From Ananas comosus (lineage: Eukaryota > Streptophyta > Magnoliopsida > Poales > Bromeliaceae): a DNA stretch of 64,000 nt. Position numbers and translations under genes: made by a program. Below the pieces are notes generated by a model. That model worked only from the letters and a program-made list of their open reading frames with translations, was not told where the DNA came from and did no database searches. Of this stretch, positions 1-11,900 are shown in pieces. The DNA lies in assembly GCF_001540865.1 (NCBI RefSeq), contig NC_033623.1:4403833-4467832 (forward strand), read 5' to 3'. Position 1 is the first letter of the stretch. Every line of letters begins with the position of its first letter.

Positions 1-2886
1 TCCGCACTCTGTCCGCCAGAATGTTGTCAACTCGCCTCTCGACTGAGGAAATGGTGGGGGTGGGGCGAGTCGAGCTGTTCCTTGAGGGATCTTCACGGTC
101 GGCATGGTAGGGCTTCAGGCAGCTCGTATGGAACACCGGGTGGATTTTAAGCCACGCCGGGAGCTGCACGCGGTAGGAGACCTTTCCCACCTTGCCCACG
201 ATAGGAAAGGGGCCTTCATACTTTCGGACCAAACCCTTGTGTACCTTTCGGAACACTCTCAGGGATGCTGGTTGGAGCTTGACCAGCACGAGGTCGCCTT
301 TGCTGTAGTCTCGAGGCCGCCTATCCTTATCGGCCCACTTCTTCATCGTTCTAGCCGCCTTCTCCAAGTAGGCTCGGGCGATCTCAGCATTACGATGCCA
401 CTCCTTGGCAAGGTGGTAGGCTGAGGGGCTGCTGCCGGTGTACCCGATGACCAAGGTATGAGGTGTTGAAGGTTGCTGGCCGGTGATGATCTCGAAGGGG
501 CTTTTGTTGGTCGCAGAGCTCCGCTGCAGGTTGTACGAGAACTGGGCTACATCAAGTAGCTTCACCCAGTCTCGTTGGTTGGCACTTACGAAGTGCCGCA
601 GATATTGCTCGAGTAGAGCATTTATTCTTTCAGTTTGGCCGTCCGTCTGAGGGTGTAGGCTGGTGGAGAAGTATAGCTTGGAACCCAAGAGCTTGAAGAG
701 CTCCGTCCATAGCCGCCCGAGGAAGCGGGAGTCCCTATCACTGATGATGTTCTGAGGGACCCCCCAATACTTCACCACATGCTTCAGAAATAGCCGCGCC
801 GTCTCCTCAGCAGTACAACTTATGGGTGCGGGGATGAAACTGGCATACTTCGAAAATCGGTCCACTATAACGAGAATCGAACCGAACTCCCCCACCTTTG
901 GCAGACTGGAGATGAAGTCCAGGGAGACGCTCTCCCATGGCCGCTCCGGCACTGGTAAGGGCTCCAGCAGCCCACACGGCTTCTCTCGCTCCACCTTGTC
1001 TTGCTGGCATGTGAGACATGTGCGTACATATTCTTCGATGTCCTCCCCCATTTTCGGCCAATAATAGGCCCTCTCCATAAGGGCCAGGGTCCGATGTACG
1101 CCCGGGTGGCCAGCCCACAGAGTGTCGTGGCACTCCTGGAGCAGTTCTCTCCTCAAGTTCCCCGCCCGCGGCACGTACACTCGATCCCCCTTTGTTTTGA
1201 TGAGGCCATCCTGGATCCAGAATCTTCGTGCCTTGCCTTCGTCGATCAATTGCTTGAGAGTCACTGTCATGGGATCCTTCCTCAACCCTTCACGAATCCT
1301 CTCTTGCAAAGTCGCTTGTACTTGACTTGCCCTCTCATTCGACAGAGTTTTAAGGGCGGCAAGTTCGGCCTTTCTGCTAAGAGCGTCAGCGACTTGGTTA
1401 CATCGCCCTGGCTTGTACTCCAAAACCATGTCGAACTCTGCTAGGAAGTCTTGCCATCTCGCCTGCTTCGGAGTGAGCATCTTCTGAGTCTGAAAGTAAC
1501 TCAGAGCGACGTTGTCTGTCTTGACCACAAATCGGGATCCCAGGAGATAGTGCCTCCATACCCGGAGACAATGCACCACTGCTGTCATCTCCTTCTCATG
1601 GGTCGCGTACCGCCGCTCGGTGTCATTCAGCTTTCGGCTCTCGAAGGCTACAGGGTGGCCATCTTGGACGAGTACCCCCCCAATAGCATAATCCGAGGCG
1701 TCTGTATGGACTTCGAACGGGAGTGAGTGATCAGGTAGACGTAGTACTGGCTCCTCCATCACCGCAGCCTTCAAGTCATCAAAGGCTTTCTGACACTCGT
1801 CGGACCACCTCCATGCCCGGTCCTTTCGTAGCAGGTCCGTCAATGGTGCAGCCCTCCGCGAGTAGCTGCTAATGAAGCGCCGATAGTAGTTCACAAGTCC
1901 AAGGAACGAGCGTAATTCCGTTACTCTTGTCGGCGCTCTCCACTCTTTTATGGCACGAATTTTCTCCTCATCCATTCCAATTAGGCCACCACCCACTCGA
2001 TGGCCCAAGAACATGATCTCCTTCTGAGCAAAGTAACATTTCTCCTTCTTCACATAGAGGGAGTGCTCCTTTAATGTCTGGAAGACGATGCGGAGGTGTT
2101 CAACATGCTCCTCCAAGGTCTTGCTGTACACGACAATGTCATCCAGATAGATCACCACAAATTTGTCTAGATGGTCGTGAAACAGGTTGTTCATCAGGGT
2201 ACAGAACGTAGCTGGGGCATTCGTAAGCCCAAACGGCATCACCAAGAATTCGAACGCCCCATACCTTGTGACACATGTTGTCTTCGCCTCGTCACCTTCC
2301 GCAATCCGGACCTGCCAGTAACCTGATCGCAAGTCCAGTTTGGAGAAGTACCGCGCCTTCCCCAATTGATCGAACAAGTCCGCAATGAGTGGGATTGGGT
2401 ACTTGTTCTTGATGGTTGCCTTGTTCAGAGCCCAATAATCCACGCATAGCCGCAGACTGCCATCATGCTTCTTCTGGAAAAGTACAGGGGCTCCGAACGG
2501 TGCTTTCGAGCTGCGAATAAGACCGCCTTTAAGCAGCTCGTCTAGTTGCTTCCGAAGTTCTGCCAACTCCGGAGGAGACATACGGTAGGGAGAGCGAGCC
2601 GGGGCCCTCGTGCCAGGCTCGAGCTCGATCCGGTGGTCCACTGCCCGTCGGGAGGTAAAGATTTTGGTAGTTCTAGGGGCATGACATCCTTGAATTCCTT
2701 CAAGAGCTTCGCCACTACAGGTGGCGTCGGAGTCTCGTCCCCACTCCCAGTCTCCAACTTCAAGGCCGCTACATAAGTCAGCTCGCCCCTCCTTACGCCC
2801 TTCTTGAGCTGGAGCGCTGAAATCTGTCGGGCATCCGTTGTCTTCCGCACTACCGGAACGACACACGGAGATTCGTCTCCCATCAT
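1..2886 (-). pseudogene. pol: pol of element A (RT, RNase H, integrase), frameshifted
   Basis: The minus strand encodes reverse transcriptase with the catalytic YLDD box at about 2126-2149. RNase H follows with a TDAS motif near 1690-1710. The integrase has an HHCC zinc finger near 1000-1080 (CLTCQQ) and a catalytic core reaching DGQTE near 620-640. The open frame that starts at 2886 loses register near 2650, where one C seems to be missing from a run of Cs. Conserved pol sequence resumes in another frame. Downstream of that shift the coding looks largely uninterrupted to the window edge, so the copy is relatively young. It overlaps gag-protease by 4 bases (2883-2886), so it was probably expressed as a polyprotein or by recoding. 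Confidence 0.8.
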
Positions 2887-4451
2887 GCAAAGGGATCCAA
2901 GAATGGCATGGGTACTCCTCTAGCTGTCTGAAGAAACTCCATCCCGAGGATGACTTGGAAATCATCCAGCGGCACCGACATGAAATTGGCTTTACCTGTC
3001 CACGAGCCGATGCTGACAGGTACCTCCTTCGCAACACCCGCAATAGGTTGGGCCTTCGAATTTACTGCTTTCATGCGACTCCCATCCTTGCTCAGTGCAA
3101 GTCCAAGACGTTCAGCTTCACCAGTCGCAATGAAGTTGTGGGTAGCACCTGTATCCACCATGGCCCTTGTTGTCTTTCCATTGAGCTTGATGTCCACGTA
3201 CATCAGCTCACTATGTTTACTCTCCTTCGGTAGCGGGGTCTTCTTCTTCTCCCCCACTTGACCTTTGAGTGCATTGAGCAACCGGAGTGCCCCCATCCGA
3301 ATGCTTCCTGTCTCAGCTGCCTCTTCCTCTTCGTCGGATTCGGGTTCCTTCGTCTGCACCGCATTGAGGGACTTCCTCTGAGGGCACGCTCTGACGAAGT
3401 GTGGACCCCCACAAAGGAAGCAACCCTCTTCCGGGCTCTTCAAATTCTTCGGACTCTTGGACCCTACCCCTTTTCGCTCCGTGGGTGTCGGTCCCTTACC
3501 CTTCGCCTTCTGGTTGTGGGTCTTGGGGTTGTTACTCACGGGTTTCTTCTTGGGGTGTTCCGGCGGCGAGTAGTCGGTCAGCCGCTCAGCTGCTCCCTGA
3601 GCCGCAGCTAAGTCCTTGATGTTCTGGCGACGCAGTTCCGCCTGCGCCCAAGGTTTCAGTCCTTCGAGAAAATGAAAGAGTTTGTCTTTCTCGGACATAT
3701 CTCGGATATCCAGCATCAACGCGGAGAACTGCTTGACATACTCTCGAATGGACCCCGTCTGCTGGAGTCGTCGCAAATTCCGCCGCGCGATAAACTCGAC
3801 ATTTTCGGGAAGAAACTGAGCCTTCAACTCCTTCTTTAGGTCCTCCCAAGTGTCGATGGTACAGCGACCTTCCTGAATGTCCTCGTATCGGGTCCTCCAC
3901 CACAGCTTGGCATCTCCGTCGAGGTACATCGTCGCAAACGTGACCTTCGACTCCTCATTGTCGGGTTGGACGACACGGAAGTACTGTTCCATGTCGAATA
4001 GAAAGTTCTCGAGCTCTTTCGCATCACGAGCTCCACGAAAGCTCCGCGGCTCCGGCACTCGAACACGCCCTGCATGCCCGCCACCTTGGGGTGCGGGAGG
4101 AGCGTTGCCCACGGCCCGTGTCAGCAGTCCGACACGTGCAAACAATTCGATGGTCTGCTCCTTCAAGTTATGGACCGCCTCCTTCGTATTATCCTGCAGC
4201 TCAGTCACTGACTCGACGAGTTGAGTGAGCGTCGCCTCAAGCATGGCGATCCGTTGCTCATGCGTAGACGCCTTTGTCACCTTCTCGTCAAGTCGAGTAA
4301 GCTGGGCCTCCAAGTCGACGAGTCTCTTGCGATTACTCTTGTGCCTATCTGATTCGCCTTGTCCTTCGTTATCCGCCAGCGCCGCGAGCTGTGCCGCCGA
4401 TGGTTGCGCCACCGTGCTTGTCTCTGCGACAGGGGCTCTGCTCCGGCCCAT
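2883..4451 (-). CDS. gag: Gag-protease polyprotein of element A
   Basis: This is an open frame of about 520 codons. The N-terminal part has a heptad-like coiled-coil stretch (alternating leucines, residues about 35-110). A Retrotrans_gag domain follows (about 150-310), with the WWRTRYED and [11 protein letters not shown] blocks. Next is one CCHC-type zinc knuckle ([13 protein letters not shown], about residue 355). The C-terminal aspartic protease has DTGA at plus positions 3153-3155 and an ILGMEFL flap-side motif. The frame is open from 4490, but its first codons lie over the LTR end and the tRNA primer site (4471-4482). The Met at 4449-4451, just inside that site, is therefore the likelier start. 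Gag forms the virus-like particle and the protease matures it. No break is visible, unlike the other copies here. Confidence 0.8.
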   Translation of the reverse strand: MGRSRAPVAETSTVAQPSAAQLAALADNEGQGESDRHKSNRKRLVDLEAQLTRLDEKVTKASTHEQRIAMLEATLTQLVESVTELQDNTKEAVHNLKEQTIELFARVGLLTRAVGNAPPAPQGGGHAGRVRVPEPRSFRGARDAKELENFLFDMEQYFRVVQPDNEESKVTFATMYLDGDAKLWWRTRYEDIQEGRCTIDTWEDLKKELKAQFLPENVEFIARRNLRRLQQTGSIREYVKQFSALMLDIRDMSEKDKLFHFLEGLKPWAQAELRRQNIKDLAAAQGAAERLTDYSPPEHPKKKPVSNNPKTHNQKAKGKGPTPTERKGVGSKSPKNLKSPEEGCFLCGGPHFVRACPQRKSLNAVQTKEPESDEEEEAAETGSIRMGALRLLNALKGQVGEKKKTPLPKESKHSELMYVDIKLNGKTTRAMVDTGATHNFIATGEAERLGLALSKDGSRMKAVNSKAQPIAGVAKEVPVSIGSWTGKANFMSVPLDDFQVILGMEFLQTARGVPMPFLDPFA

Positions 4452-4470
4452 GTCGTCTCCGTCGATCCGG

Positions 4471-4482
4471 GCTCTGATACCA
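4471..4482 (-). other. Primer binding site (initiator tRNA-Met) of element A
   Basis: The minus strand reads TGGTATCAGAGC, the complement of the plant initiator tRNA-Met 3' end. It lies two bases inside the end of the LTR (CA at about 4485) and directly upstream of gag. It fixes the element's orientation and its LTR boundary. Confidence 0.85.
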
Positions 4483-4484
4483 CT

Positions 4485-5100
4485 TGTCATGGGTCTAATG
4501 ACTTTTTGTCGAAAAGCCCGCGCGGCGCTCGTCTGTCACCTGCACAAAACGAGCCAGCCAAGCAAAACCGTCCCGAGGCGCAACTTCGCAAATTGGCAAC
4601 GACCGAGAATCGAGAGAAAGCACGTAAAGGGATCCTGCAAATTGGCACAAACAACGAGTATTTTATTGATAACGAAAAGTTGGACTACAAGCGAAAGGCA
4701 CAAGACTCGACTTGGTCGGGCATGGCCGGTGAGGGCAAAATGATCACCAAGGCACTACGCTTTTAGCGAAGCGGGCTCACTTAATACGTCTCACCTAACC
4801 TTCCCGTACTACCCTATATTAGCATCCACCCATTTGGCACCCCGGGGGTACAAAGGTGCTCACCGAGGGGTACGTTTTCCCACTCCGCACATCCATGGGA
4901 AAATAGGCCGCCGACCCATGTCCGACACGCGTCCGGCTCAATCCGTCGCGTAAGCGGCCATCGTTAGCGAAACCTATGTCCCCTTGGATGTGTAGCACAA
5001 GTGAACCCGCGGGTAGCCAACCGGATGCCAATTTACATGCAATGCCCATCCAAAATAAGGAAAATCCTATGTCGAAGTCTTGCCCGACACAACATTTACA
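4485..5100 (-). repeat. 5' LTR of element A
   Basis: This non-coding block lies between the primer site and the start of unrelated fragment H. On the plus strand it begins TGTCATGG, so on the minus strand the LTR ends in CA. Its outer edge could be near 5094 or 5100, where the minus strand offers TGT starts. No target-site duplication was identified, so the outer end is approximate. Confidence 0.6.
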
Positions 5101-5109
5101 GACTCTTTA

Positions 5110-6243
5110 CAAACTCAATGTTATTGACAAGGTCAGGGCCGTTGACAACTAAAAAGGGCCCTGACACTATGGCGAGATCTGAGCATGGACTTTGTTTTAG
5201 GACTTCCTGAAACTATTCATGGTCATGATTCGATTTTAGTAGTGGTCACTAGGTTTTCTAAGAAGGCACACTTTATACCATGTAGAAAAACTTCTGATGC
5301 CACCCACATAGCGAAGCTTTTTATTGATCAGGTCGTAAAATTGCATAGACTGCCAAAGACTCCTGTGAGTTATATAGATGTGCGGTTTGTGAGTTTTTTG
5401 AAAACAATGTGAAAATTAATGAACACTAAATTGCAATTTTCTTCACCATATCATCCACAAATAGATGGCCAAACTGAGGTCATCGATCAAAGTCCAAGTG
5501 ACTTATTACATTGCCTAGTAGGTGATCATACTAGAAACTAGGATAGCATTTTACCTATGGTCGAATTTGCTTACAACAACTCGGTTAATCGCACCACAGG
5601 GATAAGTCTGTTTGAGATTGTCACTGGTTATAACCCGAGGACACCCACTAATGTAATTCCATAATTTCCATTACATGTAGACTATAGGTCAAGCCAGCAT
5701 GTTGAATCATTTGTTCTGCTTATAAAAGACTTACATGATAAAATAAGACGAGCAATTGTTTTAAAAACTGAGGTTTATGCAAATAAAGCAAATAAACGTC
5801 GGCGCAAGAGAAAAGGAGAAATGGTTATGGTAAGGGTTCGACTAGAACAATTTCTCAAAGGTACCGTGAAAAAGCTACATGCGAGAAATTTCGTTCAAGA
5901 TCTTGAAGCGACTAAATCCAAATGCTTATGTCTTGGATTTGCCTGCTAATGTCGGTTTTAGCTCAAAAGTCAATGTCAACGATCTTAGCCACTATCAAGA
6001 GCCTATTTCCATTAACAATCCTATCTCCACAAGTATCTCCACTTCCACTTCCATTTCCACCCATACCAAGTTGTTATTACACTATCAGGTGATTCGCATA
6101 GCTTTCTGGTGAAGTGGGCATCCCGACCCGATGAAGTCACATGGATACCTAAGCACTAGCTTAGAGACATTGCTCTAGATCTTTGTGAGGGTGACATTAG
6201 CCAAAATCTGTTGAAGTTGGATTTTTCCAATTCGGGGAGAGAG
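5110..6243 (+). pseudogene. Integrase-chromodomain remnant of CRM-like chromovirus H
   Basis: The plus strand encodes the integrase catalytic core ([17 protein letters not shown] near 5180, then PYHPQIDGQTE near 5450). The C-terminal part has HARNF and LKRLNPNAYVLDLP (about 5880-5945). A chromodomain-like end follows (SFLVKWASRPDEVTWIP, about 6100-6155). Stops and frameshifts occur throughout, for example at 5410, 5540, 5660 and 6158. The 5' half of the element, with gag, protease, RT and RNase H, is absent. The junction with the LTR of A at about 5100 suggests a truncation or that A inserted here. The FEIVTGYNPRTP block and C-terminal layout recall CRM-type chromoviruses; that clade call is tentative. 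Confidence 0.7.
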
Positions 6244-6244
6244 G

Positions 6245-7316
6245 ATGCAGACTGAACTCGACCCGATCGAGGTCCTGGTTCCAGGTCTATTAATGAAGGC
6301 GCAAGTCCGCACCCGAATTCGCTATATGGATCTAAAGATGTTTTTTATGTTATTCTCGAATGTATTTAGTATATAAATAGCCTAAAAGGCTTTGCTTTTG
6401 GATGCTTTTATGATAATTGAATAAAATTTGAGTTGAGTTTTTTTGACAGAGCTTTGCGTGAAAAGTCTTCCCGAGGTGTTGCCAATTCTGGTGAGGTCCA
6501 AAGCTTTACTATTTCTTTAGACCCATGTGGTTCTTAATTTCTGCAAATTTTGACTACCTACTCGTGAGATTTGGTTGAGATTTGAGAAAGTTATGGAGAG
6601 TTCAAGTTAGAGGAAAAAAAAAAAATTGTGGTTGAAGACAAGGTTCTTCTCTTTGTGCCCACGTCCCAAGACAAGCCAACAACCACACCGTTCTTCCCAG
6701 TTGCACACATCACACGTCAACAAGCAACTTGGGCCAACTTTGGCCAAAGCTAATGATTAGTATTCTTTTTTAATTTTCTTGCTTCCAAAAAATTGTAGTA
6801 CTAATTTTCTGTCTAGATCCAGATGTACACATACCATCTATTGGTAATAAAAGTTTGGTTCGTAGAATAGTTTAATTTCTATTTTCTTTTCTTGGGAAAA
6901 TTCATAGCTTATTTTCTTATTATAAAATTCTAGAAGTCACTTAGTCTGTTTCTTTCTTGTAAGGTATTTGATTGCGAGTGTTGGGCAAAAATCGAGTACA
7001 GAGACATCTACGAGCCTATCTAGGAGGTTGTTGCAGATAAATTGCAAATTAATCCGGGCTAATTGCAATAGCTTCATCCTGCAGTCGTTGGACGTCATCT
7101 GGTATAATTTCTTACTTGATCTAATTTCTTTGCTTTATTATTTTCCTTAATTGAACATTCTTTCTTTACTAAAATCATTAAAAAAAATGCTCGTTTAATT
7201 TTATTTTGCAAATCGCTTTGCCTGCTACATCTAAGGAATAACCGCCTGTAGGATAGGTTTGTTATCTTGTGTGCTACATTGGTGCATAGCATAGAGGATT
7301 ATAATCCGTCCTACAT
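6245..7316 (+). repeat. 3' LTR of element H (approximate)
   Basis: A purine run (GGGGAGAGAGGA, about 6233-6244) directly follows the chromodomain and fits a polypurine tract. The sequence then starts TGCAGACTG, as expected for an LTR start. A TATA box and an AATAAA signal follow. The proposed end at CTACATCA (7316) is a guess based on a TG...CA pairing and the expected length of about 1 kb. Confidence 0.45.
6372..6379 (+). promoter_or_regulatory. TATA box of the H LTR
   Basis: TATAAATA lies about 125 bases into the LTR. It is followed about 40 bases later by AATAAA (6420-6425). This is a compact U3/R arrangement for an LTR promoter and polyadenylation signal. Confidence 0.45.
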
Positions 7317-7893
7317 CACTGGCTCGTGCAATGCTCTGGCATGGTGAAATATTTCATGCTATCACGGGTAACCAGAAAGGGCATAGTCTTAGTAGCTTAA
7401 TAGTTGTATGAGGTATGGTAGATGTAGATATGCAAGCACTTCAAGTTGGAAAAAAAGATGCATGAAAGTGTACTACAAAGAACAATTTCGTTAAGTTTCA
7501 ATGATTGTATAGTCCAAATGTCCAATCGTGATTTATTAGTTATATTTGAAATTTCGAACAATTTCTAAGCTTTCTATATTAAATAGTAGTGGATCAGTAA
7601 ATAAGAAATTAGGGTCCTAATTCAAGCAGGAAAGAGTATGATTAGATTAACAAATTTTGGATAAGACACAATTTAAGTCTACTAGAGCTCAAAGAAAGCT
7701 AGGATTTAGGCCCTGTTTAGTATTGACGGCTATCTAACGCTATTAGGCCAAAAGGAGTTGAGGAAAAGCATATAGAAATATGTTTTTGCATTTTTCAGTT
7801 GAATCGTAAAGGTTATATCATAACAGAATTGTTACAATGTATACAACATGATATTTTATTTAAGAAACAAATAGAATAATTTTCCCCTTTCAC
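7317..7893. other. Non-coding AT-rich spacer
   Basis: No open frame, repeat or recognisable family was seen between the presumed H LTR and the hAT-like element. Confidence 0.5.
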
Positions 7894-7901
7894 TTTCTCA
7901 C

Positions 7902-8779
7902 CTATGAAGCACGGATACTTCAAATTTCATGCCGTACCCGTATCGGATACGTACCGTATACCGATACGCGCCCGATACGTGTCCGATACGGGAATGAAGT
8001 ATCCGGCATTTTTAAAAAATAAAAAAATATCGGATACGGCTCGGATACGTAAGGGATACGGCGGGATACGGGGGGACACGGCCAAGTTCTTTTTTGGTCT
8101 AAAATGATCAAAACTTAAAAATTTTTTAAAAGCTCACATCCAAACCTATTGGAAAGAAGGAAAAGAGTGAGAAAACCATCAATCTCTGTTCAATTTATCA
8201 TTTCCTCTATTTTTTCGCTTTTGAACGGTGGAAGGCGCTCCCTCTCCTTCTATCTTTACACAGTATTTACTCTCTTTCATCTAATTTGTCAATCTAACAT
8301 TAAGCAAACAAAGACTATAAAGAATATGATTTTTTTCCTTCTCTATTAAATTGTTAGCATATTTTTTTATTACTATTTTAATTATAAAACTAACAAAACA
8401 GACATATATATTGAATGGCTAATTATCTAGTTTGTGCGACTATGTATCTATTGTTGTCATTTGATCAAGTTGGATGATAGTTGGCTTAATACTTTTTATA
8501 TTATTATTTTATATAATTGATTATCTTTTTTTATGAACATATGTAGAATAATTATACAAGTTAATGAATATTAAAATATATTCCTTAATATAGTCCAGAT
8601 ATCATGATTGTTCTCAATATATCATTACATATAATCAACATATATTTAAATATATTTAAAATAATATTTTATTCAAGTATATCCCACGTATCGTATCCTA
8701 AAAGTTTTAGGAATTGCCGCATCACCGTATCCGTATCGTGTCGTATCCATATCCCCGTATCCGTATCTGTGCAACATAG
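7902..8779. mobile_element. Non-autonomous hAT-like transposon with 8-bp TSD
   Basis: The ends are inverted: CTATGAAGCACGGATAC on the left and CTATGTTGCACAGATAC when the right end is read in reverse. The direct repeat TTTCTCAC flanks both ends (7894-7901 and 8780-8787). A ninth base, C, also matches on both sides, so a 9-bp MULE-type duplication cannot be fully excluded. The outer about 200 bases of each end are packed with GATACG/CGTATC subterminal repeats, as in hAT elements whose transposase binds subterminal motifs. The interior is AT-rich and has no transposase, so movement would need a transposase supplied elsewhere. Confidence 0.75.
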
Positions 8780-8843
8780 TTTCTCACCATATGTAAGGCA
8801 CTCTCCTTGCAATCCCAAAAAAGGCCTTAAGAGTAATGGAGGT

Positions 8844-8940
8844 TAGATAATCTACCCAATACTATTTTTACAAAAACCAACTTAATTAGCTGAGATAATC
8901 TATCCAATACTCTTTTTACAAAACCAACTTAATTAGCTAC
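8844..8940. repeat. Tandem duplication, about 48-bp unit
   Basis: Two adjacent copies of an AT-rich unit (AGATAATCTAYCCAATACT through AACTTAATTAGCT) differ at only a few positions. The repeat is non-coding and lies just outside the hAT-like element. Confidence 0.75.
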
Positions 8941-11900
8941 TACTGAACTAAATGATAGCTCAATACTTTAGTCCTGCAAAACTAATTTAAATTTACACAA
9001 ATCTTCAATAACCCAAGCCTTACCTAAATTATACTATAGCACATGGACCAAGAATTACTACTTCCCAGAAAAGGAAGTCATCAATGAACCAAAATCAGAC
9101 ATTTCCAAGTCTTGGGCGCAAATCTGGATCCAAATTTCTTGGTAACACCTATCAGCCAGAAAGTTGATAAAAGAATCCTAGTAAGTCCTTCCTTCTCCCC
9201 AACTTCCAAGACTTCCTAATCAAATTCTATTAAGCCCTCATTTGTGGTATTAAAATTAGCTTGAGTAAAGGGTTTGCTATGAGTGCTTTTCTTCTTTTTC
9301 ATATTTTCCTAAATTTCTCTTCTTCTACAATCATGAGGAACTACACTGATCTCCAAAGTCAGAATATTACTAAAACTATATATGAAAACGAAAACTTGCC
9401 CAAATAAAATCCAATATTTCTCTATCAGGGTTCATAATAAGGAAGCTGGCAACCAGTGTTAAGCAGAACAAATATATCGAATATATTAAAGCCTCACAAG
9501 ATTAAGCTGTCGAAACCTAATCCCTAAGTTAGATCGACCGTTCTTCTGATTTCAACTCAAATTTGACAAGGCCAGCAAACTCATTAACCCTCTATCTAGC
9601 AAAACCCTTTTTTTTCTTTTTTGTGAACATAAAACACAGGTGATTTCATATAAGGTTCATAAAAGGGATTAAGAAATATATATACATAGCATGAACTCAT
9701 GTCTTCACACTATCTAGAAAAACTACAAATTATAAAGGACTAAATTACACATGTCAGAATCCTCAGAAAGAATGTATTCCTAATGTTTCTGTATGTTCGG
9801 CCCACTCTCAATCTTACTTTAGATGGTATAAAATGATGACTAGGAGAAAGAATGTTTACCAGATCCATGCTTTAAGTGTCACACTCCAAATAAGAACTGT
9901 TTTTGAATCATACTAAAGTGCGAAGTCTGTCTAACATTCCATATTGCAAAGTGGTAACTCAAATAACCAAACCAAAATTAAAAGTTACTAGCCAAAGATA
10001 GTCTTAGTATCCAACATCCAAAATGACTTTGTGATCCACCAATCACAATCTAACTAACAAATAAAATAAGTAGATCATAGTGACGAACTACAACTACTAT
10101 ATATCAAATCTCCAAAAGCTTCAGAATGCCTTGCATTCTCCAAAAGGTTCTGGCTATAACTTCGACGCTCAAATACTACGATCCTCTGAGGCACCATTCA
10201 GTTGGGGGATATCCCAAGAAATAAAAGGGATATCCTCTAATTTGCATCCAAAAAATAGAAAATATTTGGGGAACTTATTATTCCGACAACACCAGGTAGT
10301 TCCAATACAATGCGTTAAGAAATATTTTGCTCCACCATGAGAGCAAGCAACTTTTGCAATTTATCCACACAAGTTGTTCGAGAGTAGCTCGAGGAAAATC
10401 TTTTCTTTCCTCTTTGTTACTCTTTTCTAACCTAAACCCTCTTTCCTCCGATCAAATACCTCCATTTAACTTTGCAGTCTCCTACCTCTCATCGACCTAC
10501 ATCTCAAACTTCCATTAATATACAATTTTTTTCTACGGTTTCCTAGCTACCACTTCCTTTGTCTCATCAATCTCCAAAGGCAAATATTCTCTAACCTTTA
10601 GTCCTCACAAAACACAATATTCTATCTAAGCAATCCATTAGGGCAGAGAAACTACTCTGACCTGATTGGTCTATAAAATCCTTTCTAATGTATTGAGGTC
10701 ACAAGGTTCTCTAGTATACTGAGATATATGAGCTTCATTTAGGGTTTCATAGGACTTAAGTAACGTGGCATAGGGTTGAGCCAGCAATACAGCACAGCGC
10801 GTGTTGTGCAATGCCAAAGCGTGCAGTTGACAATTATATCTATGAGTTTACACATTTTGGTACGAATTATTTATTTTCTTTGGCGCCAGTATTTTCTACT
10901 TGCTCATAATATATTCTTTTCAAATTTTTGTATTCTATTACTTAATAATTTCAAAAAAAAAAAAAAGTATTTTAAGTCCTACTATCTGGTGGTATCATAC
11001 CGATACTTTCTTAATACGATACAGAATGACAAGCACTACCTCTTCCAATAGGCACTTAGATCCTCGTTCATTAGTTCTTGTAAAACTCTCTACCAGTGTA
11101 CCTCAGGTGCTCTACCTTAGTAGCCCTCGTAGTAGACATCATACTTTTTTGGATTAGCCCAAGGATTGTGCCCTAAGGTATGCATCCTCTATAAAATTTA
11201 AGTCTTCTCAGAGTATATGTTATACTGTTATTAAATGCATTTGTTGTGTGGATCTCCATGTTCTTATTGTCGTCTTTTTCTTTAAGAACTATGGTTTTTA
11301 GATGAGCTTCCTCACTAAGTATTGATCCATCATAGTTTGAAAAGGATCAAACTTGGAACAAAAATTGAAGTTTTCATGATTTATAGCATTATGCTAACCA
11401 GCCAACCATTCAAAGTCGTCTATACCTGCAAACAAAACAAAAGACTAATTTACACCCAACTTGTCAATCTATAGTCCACTACTCACCATATTAATCAAAG
11501 GAGTTTTTTTTAAAAAAAAATCTCAACTCCTTCCCAACATACTATGATGTTCCTTTCCCAAATTCAGTAGATGCCCGTACTCTGTTCACTGTTGAATACA
11601 TCAGCCAATCGAAGAAAGAACAAGGCTTAGATCATTCACCAATAAAACCACCTTTGTAATATGAGACCTGTCTTAACTTCATGGTGCCGCATCAGATTCT
11701 CATTCTATTCACTTGGAGTTGATATTCATGAGCTAAATTTTCAAATTACAGAAGTGTATCATTACCATAGACTACAGATATATAATGGTCAATACCCAAT
11801 TAGTTCTATTGTTCATTACGAATTGCTATGTTGTTTTCAATTTCAGTATTTGATTTACAAGCACCTTTGGTACCAATATCTATTCTGAACTTGTAAATAT

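Larger units (their letters stand above)
1..5100 (-). mobile_element. Ty3/gypsy chromovirus A, truncated by window edge
   Basis: Reading on the minus strand, the order is LTR, primer binding site, gag, protease, reverse transcriptase, RNase H, integrase. This is the Ty3/gypsy order. The integrase C-terminal part runs off base 1, so the 3' LTR lies outside the window. The integrase core has the chromovirus-type DGQTERIN stretch, and the block after it resembles Galadriel/Monkey-type elements more than the Del-type elements B and C. The clade assignment is from memory of family motifs, not a tree. The high-coordinate boundary is approximate, because no target-site duplication was found and fragment H abuts it near 5100. 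Confidence 0.8.

Noticed and set aside
4225..4743. 172-codon plus-strand ORF opposite gag of A
   Set aside because: It is the antisense shadow of the minus-strand gag and its LTR, with no motif of its own.
10080..10518. Two plus-strand ORFs (86 and 63 codons) in AT-rich DNA
   Set aside because: No motif, no codon bias visible and no splice-compatible continuation.
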